Assembly (NCBI RefSeq): GCF_050947335.1
Contig: NC_134993.1
Location: 7,378,001-7,442,000 of the forward strand
Length of the DNA stretch: 64,000 nucleotides
DNA from: Megachile rotundata
Lineage: Eukaryota > Arthropoda > Insecta > Hymenoptera > Megachilidae
Direction: 5' to 3'
Shown: one piece after another, positions 12,561 through 24,655 of the stretch
Layout: every line of letters starts with the position of its first letter
Numbering within the stretch: the first letter of the stretch is position 1
The notes under the pieces: model-generated
What the model was told of the DNA's origin: nothing
The model's database searches: none
What the model saw: the letters and a program-made list of their open reading frames with translations, nothing else
Translations under genes and position numbers: made by a program

Positions 12561-12760
12561 CGACAATTCGCACGTACTACAATGTCTGCTTTCATGTGAA
12601 CTTATTGACAATTTCAGAGAAGTTTACAGATTGCTTACTTAAATTGTGCTGAAATAATATCGACAATTCGCACGTACTACAATTTCTGCTTTCATGTGAA
12701 CTTATTGACAATTTCAGAGAAGTTTAAAGATTGCTTACTTAAATTGTGCTCAAATAATAT
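12561..12760 (+). repeat. Tandem duplication, two 100-bp copies
   Basis: Copy 1 is 12561-12660 and copy 2 is 12661-12760. Both start CGACAATTCGCACGTACTAC. I count three substitutions (G/T, C/A and G/C), so the event is recent relative to the surrounding repeats. Confidence 0.95.
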
Positions 12761-13045
12761 CGTGTTCTCTTTACTAGAATTACTTTTCTCAAAAATTTTA
12801 GGCTTTTCTAGTAAACTTTGAATAATTTCTTTTAAAATTGCTTAAAGTTTAATTAGAGAAAAAATTAGTTTGATATGAAAGTGTACTCTTGAAATTTGGA
12901 TATAAACTTCTGATCTCATAAATTTTAAATAATCACAAAGTTACTTAAAGTTTCAGATTTTTAAATATAAGATGAACTGGAAAAAAATTTAACAACTATT
13001 GTATGAAAAGTCAAAAAATTAATTGTGGAGAAGTGATTCAACTTA

Positions 13046-13962
13046 CAAGGCAACATATCCAACCCAGACAGGCCGATTTTGATGAAACATATGTGAGATA
13101 TAGTTCTCAAAAAAATATTTGGCACATATTTTTTTATTGGCAATCGTGCATGTTGAAGGTGTGAAAATAGCCCTCGAAATTGGGGGTTGAAATCATATTT
13201 TTAGGAATATCTCCGGAATTAAAAAAGATAATTGGATTCTTTTTCTTGTAAATTGTTGGTCTTTAAATAGGGAACTTTTGTGCGTAAAAAAATTTCAATA
13301 AACTTTATTTGTTTAAATAATATTTCGAAAATTTATAATTTTTGTTTAAATTTTTGCACTAAATGTTGATCTATTTTTTGCAACTTCGTGTACGTAAACT
13401 ATGGACAAAAATAGAGGATACTTGTTTTTGGAATTTGTTGTTTGTTGCAATGTTTATTAGATATACATATAATTTAAAATCACCTCCTGTGAAGAGGGGC
13501 CATCAGCATTTTTATTAAAAATATCATTATTTTTACAATCTTTTACTATATTTTAGACATTTTATACCTCTTCATATGCCGTTAATTGATTTCTGAACAA
13601 TTATTGTAAGTGTCGCAGGTATGAGCGTGACGCGGTTATAATCACCGCCGTAAGGACATAGGCTTTTATGCCCTATTTTCGAAGTATTATTTAAACAAAT
13701 AAAGTTTATTAAAATTTTTTTACGCACAAAAGTTCCCTATTTAAAGACCAACAATTTACAAAAAAAAGAATCCAATTATCTTTTTTAATTCCGGAGATAT
13801 TCCCAAAAATATGATTTCAACCCCAAACTTCGAGGGCTATTTTCACCCCTTCAACATGCACAATTGCCAATAAAAAAAATATGTGCCAAATATTTTTTTG
13901 AGAACTATATCTCACATAAGTTTCATCAAAATCGGCCTGTCTGGGTTGGATATGTTCCCTTG
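13046..13962. mobile_element. Inverted-repeat element, 917 bp, PIF/Harbinger-like
   Basis: Arms of about 290-300 bp (13046-13335 and 13672-13962) are near-complementary and surround a roughly 340-bp unique centre. The ends read CAAGG and CCTTG, and TTA lies immediately outside both (13043-13045 and 13963-13965). A 3-bp TTA duplication is the usual pattern for PIF/Harbinger elements; that family call is an inference. No transposase is present. The look-alike frames at 12961-13143 (reverse) and 13864-14085 (forward), both starting MPIKK, come from the two arms and are not genes. Confidence 0.8.
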
Positions 13963-13989
13963 TTAGAGAATAATTTTAAGTTGAAGTTT

Positions 13990-14035
13990 GAAAGGTGCCT
14001 TCTGACACCTCTTTGTAAAAATAGTGTTAATGTAA
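13990..14035 (+). repeat. Dispersed repeat tag, about 46 bp
   Basis: GAAAGGTGCCTTCTGACACC continuing to AATAGTGTTAATG. Related copies are at 40869-40914 and, in reverse and shorter, at 60289-60308. It lies just outside the inverted-repeat element. Confidence 0.6.
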
Positions 14036-14079
14036 CAATTTCTTTATTTCAAAAGATTATTATTGTTCCTCCCCCCATT

Positions 14080-15354
14080 TTATAAATTTTGAAATAAATT
14101 CATTAATGTCTCTGATTCGTTTAAACTGTGCACACAAGTTGTTTCAGACATGTATTATATTAATTAATAAATAAAAGTATAATATTTACATATACGTTTC
14201 TTCTTAACATCGTACAATAATTAATGCAATCAACTCTCCAATAACTCGGTTATTTACGGGCAGTAAGGTTCACTCGCTTCAGCTTGCAAAAAAGCTTAAC
14301 TGCAAGAATGTTCTTCGGAACGAGTGGAAATATAATAAATTATTGCATATAATAATGTCACTGGAAGTCGAAGAGCGGTCGTTAAACAGAAGGCAATACA
14401 ATCATGTTGCTAATGACCGGAGCACTAGAGTTGTTTCTTACAACTCTGTATAATAACGCAAGCGAATGTAGATACACTTGGTCACGCGTAGAGGATGTAC
14501 GAGTCCCGACGGATCATTAGTATGCTACCAACCTTGAAGACTAGTGATTTTACTTTAGCCCGACATAGAATTGCAAATTGTAATCTAAAAATTAATTGCA
14601 AGTCGGTATGTATTAAAACTGGATCTGTTTACCGTCAATTGCATTTATTAAAATTCATAAAATTGAATTGTTATATTTTGTCTTGTAGAATTGAATTGGT
14701 CCGAATTTTTGTCAGCGAAATTTGTCATTTGACACCGAATTTGTCAGCAAATATTAATATAAGTGGTAATTAGTAAATATTAATAGAAATGCTAGATAGT
14801 AAATATTAACCTACAATGTTAACTAGTAAAAATTAATAGTCGTTTAATTATAATAATTTTAATAACTCATATCGTATTCTAATAATTTTCGCAGATAGAA
14901 ATTTTAATATTGATAAATAATCACAACTAGAAAAATTTCTATTACGAACCATATTCCGATGATTTGTAGCTGCAAAGTCTGATCTTGATGTTTGAATTGA
15001 CTTTACGACACATAATAAATAAATTAAATGAAATACGATTTGAAATAAACGCTCGAATACTTTCTCTCCATTCCATTATTTTTCTTTGCAATAAATAATG
15101 GGAAAGTTGATCAACGACATTGACAACTTTTATAAATCAAGTATATTTGGATATACGTTTAACTTTCCATACAAAAAGAAGGGAATAAAAGAAATGAATG
15201 AGTAGGTATGTAGCTCCAATACTTTTGGTAATTTTAGATGGGTAATTATGGACACAATTTTGTAAAGGAAGACTTGTGACAAGGTTATGACTGAAAGAAT
15301 TTATTTTGTATGTATAGTAATTATCAGATATGAAAGATGATTACAAGGAGTAAT
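14080..15354. other. AT-rich sequence, no gene
   Basis: Contains a small hairpin (14560-14606) in which CCGAC pairs with GTCGG and TTGCAA with TTGCAA. The 92-codon frame at 14495-14773 is not recognised. Confidence 0.45.
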
Positions 15355-15529
15355 TGGTGATATAGGGATATAGGGATATAGAGTTATAGAGTTATAGAGT
15401 TATAGGGTTATAAGGATATAGATATACAATAGGGATATAGGGATATACGGAAATAAAAATATGGAGATACAGGGGTATAGAGATATAGGGATATATGGAT
15501 ATAGGGATAGAAAGATACATGTATACATA
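15355..15529. repeat. GATATAGG satellite, left part
   Basis: Imperfect units of 6-8 bases (GGATATAG, AGTTATAG). It continues at 16289 after an inserted foldback MITE. Confidence 0.85.
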
Positions 15530-15531
15530 TA

Positions 15532-16286
15532 CCGGATGGCTCACCACATTTTACCATCTACATTGGCGTCATTATTATTACTTATAGCAAATAATGTTTC
15601 AGATGAAGTTGAATGGTTTTGAGAGGGTCATATGCTAGTGGTATATTTTTTTTTGTAGGTGGACATGTAAAGGACTTATGAAGGTCATTAATGTTTTTTT
15701 TTAAATGGAATCATACATTTTTTACTGCATCAGCTCATACTCCTTCATATTCTTTACAAAAAAGTATTAATCTATTTACGTGAAAAAATCATTAGTTTAG
15801 GAGATATTTTAATTTTAATGTCTATTTACAGAAAAGGTTCAATGTGGCGACGATTCGCATCATTTCTGAATCGAGAAATTAATGACTTACTGACATTCTG
15901 TAGTGTATAATCTTTTTGCATGTGTAGCACTTTTCGCAGCTTCAAAATAAACTGATAACATGTCTATCTTTTCTTCTTTAGAATACTTCATTATGAAGTG
16001 ATAATTCACCGTATCGTCGTATTCATCGTATTAGAGACGTAACAGAGACAAAATTTCATTGTTACTGCGTACCAAAAAAAAAACTCACAATTCGTTTGGT
16101 GACCTCTCAAAGCACGTAGAAAAACATTTGCTGTTCAGTTAGGACAATTCATAATATTGACCAGAAAGTCTCGATTTCCTAATAAGTTAGAATTAAAATA
16201 TCCTTTCAACTTCATCTGAAACATTGTTTGCTATGAGTAATAATAATGACGCCAATCTAGATGGCAAAATGTGGTGAGCCACCCGG
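15532..16286. mobile_element. Foldback MITE family 2, copy A, 755 bp
   Basis: It starts CCGGATGGCTCACCACATTT and ends, reading outward, with the matching AAAATGTGGTGAGCCACCC. TA lies on both sides (15530-15531 and 16287-16288), as in Tc1/mariner insertions. The left arm is about 285 bp; the right arm has lost its middle part and keeps about 95 bp. The centre (about 15835-16200) matches copy B at 53225-53600. No transposase is encoded. It has inserted into the GATATAGG satellite and split it. Confidence 0.85.
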
Positions 16287-16288
16287 TA

Positions 16289-16590
16289 TATGGATATAGA
16301 GATATAATTACATAGGAATATAGGAGCACAAGAATATTCAGATATAAAAATGTGGAGATATAGAGATATAGAGATATAATGATATAGGGGTATAAAGCTG
16401 CAGAAATATTGAGATATACGGACATATGTATATAAGGACATAGAGATGTAGAGATATAGGCGTATAAAGATATACATAGAGACAGAAATACAAGGATATA
16501 ATGATATATGAATATAAGAATGTTGCTATAGACACTACAAGTGTATATGAATATAGCGGTCTTAAAGTACAGGAAACTATTGATATAGAA
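16289..16590. repeat. GATATAGG satellite, right part
   Basis: Continuation of the satellite interrupted at 15530. The three overlapping reverse frames here (94, 121 and 100 codons, rich in Y, I, S and L) are translations of the satellite and not genes. Confidence 0.85.
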
Positions 16591-17480
16591 ATCCAAAGAT
16601 ATGGGATCTTACACGTTTTGATATATAACTCATACATCACTGCTGCAATATCAACTAGATAAATAGTAAAATTAGGATAATAAAAAAAGTGAATGCACCT
16701 AAAAAATCTCTTATAGAAAAGATAACTTGAGAAGAAACTATAACATTACAATTCCGTATTTAAAGAAGTTAGAATTGGAAGTCCAGAATCACCTAATTAA
16801 AAGTTTTCGGTGGTAAATAATTTGAGAGTCAAGATATTAATAACAGACAGATCCTTACCTGAATGAATAATAAGCTACATTTGTTAATAGGTTTTTAAGG
16901 GTCCAATACCTCACAACCGTCGTAACTGCGTGGGTTACACAGGACAAATGGGTATTGACAAAACCATCTAATTAGATTTGTAGCGAATATACTCGAGTGA
17001 AAGGTTTGTAGGCGTGGCAGGAAGTGCACAATGGATGGGAAACATGATAGCACACATTAAATATATATATATGACCGCGAAAACCCGAGGCTAAGAAAGT
17101 TAGAATACCGCAAAAGGTTAATTACTACGCAGAGTATTATTCTTACTACTGGCAATGCATTTTGATTACGGACCGTGATATTTCCTCTTTACATCGTCAC
17201 CGAACATTTCGTTCGAATGCCAATTGCCTCGCGTGTAAAAATGCGCGAGCAACGAATTAATTTTACGCGTATCACATTTATAATAATATTGGATACCGTT
17301 CGTTGTTGCAACGAGTTTATGCAAATTATCTCGGATTCTCGTGCTCATTAGTTACGAAAATTATTACGCTCCCCAGATAGGATTGCGAGATCAGACGTAT
17401 TAATGCGTTCAAGGAAGGTATGCTTGTGTAACGTTTCGAGTTTCTGTTTCAAGAATCGTACAACGTTTCGCGGAACACAA
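16591..17480. other. AT-rich sequence passing into an island, no gene
   Basis: Includes (TA)n at about 17061-17073. No supported frame. Confidence 0.4.
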
Positions 17481-17497
17481 TGCCTCGTAAGCGGCCG

Positions 17498-17572
17498 TCG
17501 TGCAGGCGTTAAAGATCTGATGCCACTAATGACGAAGTCTTGTGTTCACGTGTTGACACTAACTGATCACGA
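17498..17572 (+). repeat. Diverged duplicated segment, copy 1
   Basis: TCGTGCAGGCGTT, then about 55 bases ending CACTAACTG, matches 18329-18396 at roughly 80%. It lies in a 99-codon frame (17403-17702) whose residues RAGVKDLMPLMTKSCVHVLT resemble the other copy's RAGVRDPMTLMTRPCVRILT. Most differences are G or C in copy 2 against A or T here. Confidence 0.6.
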
Positions 17573-18239
17573 AAACGAGGACGGAGAAGTGTCAATGATT
17601 ACTTCGCTATGTCATCCTGTCCGTTTGATAAATGGTCAGCTACAATATTATAATACATATTTTAACGCTGAATGTACCAAAGTGGTCAAAATGATCTTTT
17701 AGGTTTCTTATATTAAGTTATGAAGTTCATTAAGGTTTTCTTCAAGCCTCTGTTGATCGAGATGAGGAGTTAATTTATATTTTATTCGTTTAATTATCTT
17801 TCATCTTCGTTTCTAATTTCATACTGAGTACTATTTCTAACAAACTTTAATATTTTTTTTAATATTTAGTCATAATCAAATTCTTAATAATAAAGATGGT
17901 AGAGATGTCACTCACAGATAGCTAATAGCTTAAAGAAGTCATATAAGTATTTTCACATATTTGTTTCATATTAGTTCTTCCTCGCTGAACTTTTCAAAAA
18001 AACCGCATCTACAATTTTTCCGACAGATTTCACATTGATCAATCTTTCAAAAAACCTAATTAATCAATTGTTTGAATAAACTCAAGTTAGTCAATTTCTA
18101 AGAAAAGAACCCCATACCAACTGATTTTCTGAAGAAGATCCATTCTAGTCAATTTTTAAAAGAAGCAGATCCCACATTAGACGATTTTAAAGAAAAACGT
18201 ATTAGGTAATTTTACCCTCCGAAATATAAAAACAAGCGG

Positions 18240-18990
18240 TTAGGTGCTATCGAAATATTTGCGCGTTCGTGTACCAAGAAATCGATGTCCGGTACAAGAA
18301 TCTCGGAACGGGTCCGAACAAGGGCTGCTCGTGCAGGCGTTAGGGATCCGATGACGCTAATGACGAGGCCGTGTGTCCGCATATTGACGCTAACTGTACT
18401 GACCACGAAGAAGGAAAGTAAGGAGGATACGAAGAAGAAGAAGAAGAGGAAGATAAAAGGGGAAGAGGTGGCGATGCTTCACAGTACCATGCAGACTGGT
18501 GCACGGAGGTAACAAACGTCTCCTCGAGGCCTCGGAAAGTAGAGAGGAGGCTGCGGTAAAGGGTTCTTCCGAGGTGAGGAGGCTGTTTTTGAGCCGCGGA
18601 GATGATTTACCTTACAACTAACAATATCCCTCCTTACGGCCCTAGCGGATTTATTAGTTCTCTTTCTTTCTTTTAGGGCTTGCCCGCAGAAGCGAGAGAG
18701 CAGATGTTCGCGGGAAGGATCGTGATCGAGAGAGAAGGAAAATTAGAAGGCCCCAGGCCTCAACCCGGCACCTCATTACCCGATAATTTACTACGCGAGT
18801 AATTAACTGGGCACACAAACGATGCTGCGTTATATACACCCTGCGCGTATACACACGACCAAGTCTGTTCACGGCTCTTCTTGATTCTACAGGCTCATAT
18901 ATTACCATGTTACGTCGTCTGCGCGATCTATTTATTCATTCGTTTGCGTGTGATGGGCATTCGACACGCGAATGCGTCGATACTTTCCGC
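18240..18990. other. GC/CpG-richer island, no gene assigned
   Basis: Contains duplicated segment copy 2 (18329-18396), a purine-rich AAGAAG tract near 18420-18470 and a reverse frame (18654-18908) with no recognisable product. Confidence 0.4.
18329..18396 (+). repeat. Diverged duplicated segment, copy 2
   Basis: GC-richer partner of 17498-17572. Its reading frame continues into lysine-rich low-complexity sequence, so coding is doubtful. Confidence 0.6.
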
Positions 18991-19188
18991 TGACTGACAA
19001 CAACCACTTAAATGATACGAAATGAGAAGGGGCGTAAAGTATAGAATATTGCTGGAGAATAACTGACCTTCGGATATTTCATTCGCTGGGTTCGGACACT
19101 ACATATTACTATTATCTGCGCTGCATATAAGGTGATCTTTATTTGAGGATTATTTGAGTTCCTAGGAACCTTTTTTGAAATGATGAAA

Positions 19189-19210
19189 TTAACCCTTCAC
19201 ATGGGGTTAA
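19189..19210. other. TTAA-bounded near-palindrome
   Basis: TTAACCC, an 8-base centre, then GGGTTAA. TTAA-CCC is the pattern of piggyBac-type ends, so two such ends may be joined head to head here. This is only a possibility. Confidence 0.35.
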
Positions 19211-19214
19211 AGCT

Positions 19215-19830
19215 TCAAATCAAATGTAAAGATAGCAGACTTCAATTTTCGACATTTATCAAGTTTAGAAATTTCTACATTTACGAGTTTACAAATCTTC
19301 TGATTTTTAAATTTAAAAAATTCGGAAGGTTTAGACATAGGTACGAAATTATAGAAATTTCAAATTTTTTAAGTTGGAGTGTTTGAAAATTGGGAATTTG
19401 AGGATTTAAAAATGTAATAAACTCAGATTTACAAGTTTATGAATTTCCAGCTTCAAAAATCGTACATTTACTTTACAAGGTTTATAAATTACAAATTTAA
19501 GATTTAGAAATTTGGCAATCTTTAATTTTCAAGTTTACAAATTTCCAGGTATAGAAATTTCGCATTTTCTTTATAAATTTAGTTGCATAAAACTAATTAC
19601 TAATCTCACATTATCAAACTCACAATGTTTGAAAATTGGAAATTTTATAACTAATAGATAGTAGAATAAGAATTTAGAAATGTAGAAATGTGGAAAGTTT
19701 ACAAATTTCCAAATACAGAAATGTCGCATTTTCAAATTTACAGGTTTAATTGTACAAAAATACATTGTAAAATTTACAATTATATAAATTTGAATATTTA
19801 GGAACTTATAAATTTAGAAATATAGAATTT
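19215..19830. repeat. A/T-periodic block, mixed orientation
   Basis: Recurrent AAATTT cores in units such as TTTAGAAATT and TTTACAAATT. Unlike other blocks the two orientations alternate within it. The 64-68-codon frames inside are products of the repeat. Confidence 0.6.
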
Positions 19831-21180
19831 AGTTACACTTTACTGCCTACGTGCGTGCATTTGTAGATCCATGTATTGTACCCCCGCGGTATCAATTATC
19901 TATCACTGAGAAGAACAAAATTGCATAATTCCGAGACAAATGTTTCCGAGACAAAATTTTTACATCGAAAGCTACTTAGCACTATTGTTCTAATAATATA
20001 CATAATGTAGTGCAGTTGGACAATTTGATTCATACAATACATATGTCTATGTGAATTAACGCATGTTTCTGATAAATCTACTGACATACTGTATTTTTAC
20101 TGTATACATTTACTGTATTTATATTGAATACGTTTAAAAATACTTGGAGCTCTTCGAAACCTAGTTTATTGCGCGATATTCAGATTCTAACGATTTACAA
20201 AAACGTGCGTGAGTTCATGAAACAAAATAAGGGTGAAATCACGTTAAACCTTTCTCTAGAACAAGCTTATTAATAGGAATGGTCTCTCTAAACGTCGAAA
20301 TCTCAAAATTTCTCGAATCACAAAAAAATTTCAAGTTTCAAGAATTTGAAACTGCACTTTTTCCGTGACTCGAAACTCTCGGAACCCAGATAAGGAAACG
20401 TGTGAAATCAATGAATAAAGAATCGAGTGCAATGTCCTCGAGAATATTTGATTCATGTGTTGTTGTGTATCCAGATATTCAGTTCGTGATGCTTTGCGAG
20501 TGCTCGACGATTAGTTTTTGTTTTTGAGGATAAACAGATTAATGCTCGATCGTGAAAGTGGAACTGCAAAGCGAGTTGCGAGCTTGACAAATTTTGTTGA
20601 TATCGGTTCTTAAGATGGGATGTCTCGTAAAACAAAAACTACTACAAGTTTCGAGAATTTCAAAATGTTATAAAGCTTTCGATTTGAGTTTCGAGACTTA
20701 AATTCTCTTCTGTAGCTATGCAGTGTTCACTTACAAGAGTTAACTTACATCACACTTGGACGTCGATTTTAGGAAAAAATAAGGAAAATTAGTTAAGCCA
20801 TATTTGACCATTGTTATGAATAATTGTTAGAAATTTACTGTTCTGAAATTTAAAAAATGAAAAAATTTGAATATTTGAATATTCTGAGATTTGAAAACTT
20901 GTGAATGCGGAATCTGAAATTTTGTATATTTTAAAATTAAAACACTGTATATTTATTTCAAGGTTGAGAAACTCGTGATAACAATTTTATTCTGTATACA
21001 TATAAAAAAAGTGACTTAAATTTGAATCAGCAATTTGCATGAAAATCTGATACCTAACCTAACCTACAATTGCTAAATAGAATTGTAATAAGTACTGAAA
21101 CTTATTATAAAGGTGTATAATATACAAGAATATAAGACCATTGTATTAAAACTTTAGAATAATGGACATGTTCCTAAAAT
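19831..21180. other. AT-rich sequence, no gene
   Basis: Contains CCTAACCTAACCTA at 21053-21066, a short TTAGG-type run read on the minus strand. Nothing else supported. Confidence 0.45.
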
Positions 21181-23049
21181 ATGTCGAGAAAAGTAAGAAT
21201 ATTTCAAGGAACGTTGAGTGAAAGATATATCGTTGAATCTATACCCTGTTCAGTTACACAAAGATCTCGTTGGTGGTCAAGAGGCATAAATATTTTGAGC
21301 TCGTCATTAGCATTGGATCTACCGCGAGTTATTCTGCCGATTCCTGGCTTCAGGTTCGTAAATATGGTCTGAATCGTTGAAAGGCGGCCGTGTGTCGGCG
21401 AAACGAAGGCTTCCGCGAAAGACGGACGAGAACTGAAGAAATCGCCATTTATAGGCGCTGCCGAGGTGGCTGTCGCTTGTTATTCGTACGAGCCCTGGCA
21501 CGTTCTTGGATTTTTCATTTGATACGCATTTTACGATTTTTCGCGTGCGACTAGCTTAGCCTCGGCTTCTCTGTATAGTCATCAGATCGAGACTACCTGC
21601 ATGCTAATCGATTTGCCGGGCACAGAACTATGCATGAAGAATGGCTTATCGTGCTAGGGCTACAAAATCGATCAACCGATTTTCTTCCAGCGGATTCGCG
21701 AATTCAATCCGTTGTCATCGTAATTTTCATTACTGAATACGCTCCGTCCATGAATCAAGTACTACGATGTTCGTATACTGATTTGAAGGCACGTGGACGT
21801 GATTGATAACAACGTAAAGCGGTACTTTTCCTTTCCTTTCTTTCCCACGGCACTGCGCCGATCGACCATGCCAAACTTAATTTATTAACAGTAATAAGTT
21901 ATCATTTTCCGTTAATAAATTTTTGTCGGATCTGGCAATAATTTAGCTATCCGGGCAGATTAATTTCGGCGTCCAGTTGTTAAGAGGACAATAAATATCC
22001 TCTGTAAATTTGCAACGACAATGTAAATCACACCTCCGAATTTATCATTTTCGGCTATTAAAGAAGACTACTCTAAGCGGATACGAGTGCGAATATTAAA
22101 ATAAGGTGTCAACCAGTCGGTAATAAATTGCTTGCGAACGGTAGGACCCGGACAGAAGACAGTGGTTTATTACGAGGCCATGAGCACCACTGGCTGACAT
22201 CGTTGACCACCGACACGTTGGCGAGAAAGATGCATATGCACCGTCGAGTTTGGTACGCGGCGAAAGCACTAAAATAATAATGCTAGCAACTATAGCGCCC
22301 TCCGGGGCACCGAAGAGGGCGCGAAGGGGCAACATGCGTGCTTAGGCCCGAAGAAAAGGCGTCGGAGCTGATTAGAATGAGAATAGACGTGGGTGTGGAT
22401 GCGTGTTAAAACTGAACGAGGTGGGGAAGAAAAAATAAAGGAATTACAAGAACAGAAAAGAAGTACGGGGAAAAGAGATAACTCGAGGGGAAGGTAGAGA
22501 GGGAGATGAGAGATAGAAGCGGGCAAACTAAATAATAACCCCTACTTTAGCCCATCACCAACCGTCCTCCGAAACCCGAAAAGACCACCCGGCGCAACAT
22601 AGGAGGAGGAGAAGTTGTGCCAAGCCAACAAGTGGACTCAGGTGAGCCGAGGTGAGCATTTGAAATGGTAATTACGGATTGAAACCGCTCGATAGTCGAT
22701 AAAACGATTTCGACTGCTCACCCACGGTTAGACTGGCTTTTCCAAACCAGTGTCCACCTTCGTTTTACTTCCTCGTTTGCTACGTTTGTCGCTTAAAAAG
22801 AAGACCATAAATTTATACCCTATTTGGCACGTGTAATATATGTTACGTTTAAATCTCTATTTCTTTTTTCGTTGCATGATAATGCGGAGTAAATCTTGTT
22901 TCTCATTACGATAGGTGTTGGAGAGATACATTGTTAAGCGTACGTGCCAGCAGTTAATAACAAGCATAAGAGTTCCGAAGCACAACAGCGGAATTTAATT
23001 ATTTTTTCGCTTGTATTGCTCGTTCTGGGTATGGCGATCAGCAGGCGTT
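21181..23049. other. Long GC/CpG-richer region, no gene assigned
   Basis: About 1.9 kb of balanced composition. Purine-rich tracts at 22430-22530 and CAGGTGAGC at about 22640, which would serve as a splice donor, make an untranslated first exon conceivable. No coding exon is recognised. Confidence 0.35.
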
Positions 23050-23155
23050 GCCGCATTATGCATACGGGAACCTGAGAGCGAAACTGCGGGATTTGATTGA
23101 GTTCTGGGTAAATACTTTGTGCTTAAGCCGAATGCTAATTAAACACCCACTAACG
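23050..23155 (+). repeat. Diverged duplicated segment, copy 1
   Basis: Shares CATTATGcATACGgGA, TGATTGAGTTCTG and TGCTAATTAAACACCC in the same order and spacing with 24656-24758. About 100 bp are involved. Confidence 0.6.
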
Positions 23156-23175
23156 AGATTCGTGTTTTAGCTTTT

Positions 23176-23514
23176 TTGCTAGAAATTAAAATCTTATTAA
23201 TGAAAATACTTCAGAATGGTTTATTTAATTTGCTCTGTGGCGTGTGGACTACTGATGGTACTAGTGTGTCGTCAAATTATTTTCAAATAAGAAATTTTAT
23301 AGTTTATAACTTTAATCGATGGAATGGATTAAATATTTTTATTGTAATTTTTTTATATTTTATTATTTTGACCATGTATTATATTATAACAAATTATTAT
23401 ACTCGAACAAAATTACTTTATAATGTTAAGCGATGGAATAGAACATCTTTTGAATATAAGAATTTGACTATACAATTTAGTTTTGTTATTAAATTAATTA
23501 AATTAGCAAGATGA
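23176..23514 (+). CDS. Hypothetical terminal exon, about 112 codons
   Basis: Open frame with no ATG at its start, in AT-rich DNA. Just upstream, CACTAAC (a branch-site match) at about 23149 and a T-rich tract ending CTAG at 23181 form a plausible 3' splice site, so it could be a last exon starting near 23182. The product has one strongly hydrophobic stretch (around residues 53-70, GLNIFIVIFLYFIILTMYYI), consistent with one membrane segment, and two RWN motifs. It is not recognised, and composition alone could give such a frame. Confidence 0.2.
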   Translation: MLEIKILLMKILQNGLFNLLCGVWTTDGTSVSSNYFQIRNFIVYNFNRWNGLNIFIVIFLYFIILTMYYIITNYYTRTKLLYNVKRWNRTSFEYKNLTIQFSFVIKLIKLAR

Positions 23515-23689
23515 GTGAAATACGAAACAAATGTATAATAAGTGTAGCATAGTTGAAATTATTTGTTTAAACAATTATTATAGCTGTTAGTTAAACATAT
23601 TTAACTTAATATTCAGTAGTTTAAACATTTAAAGCTAGTATATCCTAGTAAAGGCAAAGAAACTTCACATTTATTTTTGATTTTTAAGA

Positions 23690-24360
23690 TAATGTTTCTA
23701 TTCTTAAATTTAAGGATTTACCAATTTTTAAATTCTTGAACTTTCGAATTTTCAAATTTTTAGTTCTACACGTTTTTATGTCCTTATCTTCAAATACACA
23801 ATTCCCCACATACACAAATTCTCAAAAACAACCTTTCTACATCTCCGCATCTCAAATCTCCAAATCCCTAAATCCCTAAATACCCAAATCTCCAAATCCT
23901 TAATTTCTAATTGTAAATTCTGAATTCTCACCTTCCTAAATCCCTATATTACTAAATTTTCCTTTAAAGTTCCCGAAGTCCAGTTTCCAATTTCCCACAT
24001 TCTCAAATCTCCACAAAATTAAATTTCCTAAATCCCAAATTACCAAATCCTTATATTCATAAATTTCCACATTTTGAAAATTTTCAAAATCTAAATGTAA
24101 AAATTTCCAAAATTTCAAATTCATGAATTGCTAAACTTCTAAATTCTCAAATTTTCAACTAGCTACATGTCCAATTCCCAAATATCCAAATTCAAAATTT
24201 CTAATTTCCATTCTTGCATCTTCATGTTTTCAAATCTTCACAATTCCAAATTCTATTACACCCCCATTTTTAAGTTCCTAAATTCTAAAATTTCTAAATT
24301 CCCAAATCCATAAATTCTCAAGCTTCAAAGTCAATTTTGAATTTCAAAAATTCGACATTC
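23690..24360 (-). repeat. A/T-periodic block, CCAAATTT orientation on +
   Basis: About 670 bp of units such as CCCAAATCTCCAAATCC and TTCTAAATTCC, repeating near 8-10 bases. Its orientation is opposite to the block at 49560. Confidence 0.75.
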
Positions 24361-24655
24361 ATATCATTTTAAATGATTTCATAGAACTCTACATTTGAAC
24401 ATTAGTAAGGTATTTATTATTACCAGTAGCTTAAACATATAAACCTATAAGCAAATAAGCAAGCATGTGATCTGGATACACAATGTAACAAATTATAATT
24501 ACCCTAGTGAAATTTAACAGCAATAGCGTTAATTTCATAGTAAAACCGTTAATTTAATAGTAATAATACTGTTTAATTATCCAGTACCGTTGGCCTCCTT
24601 TCAACCTCCGTAGCTGATATCTCTAGCACGACATAGCTAACACTGAGCGTCGGTA

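Noticed and set aside
12140..12595. 151-codon reverse frame with opposing forward frames
   Set aside because: No recognisable domain; its 5' end falls in the first copy of the 100-bp tandem duplication.
12961..14085. Two frames starting MPIKK on opposite strands
   Set aside because: They come from the two arms of the inverted-repeat element, not from related genes.
14536..14551. GAAGACTAGTGATTTT, identical to 16 bases of the miR-7 mature sequence
   Set aside because: The flanking bases differ from miR-7 and no complementary star arm is present downstream; the only nearby hairpin (14560-14606) does not include it.
16193..16640. Three overlapping reverse frames of 94-121 codons rich in Y, I, S and L
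   Set aside because: They are translations of the GATATAGG satellite read in different phases.
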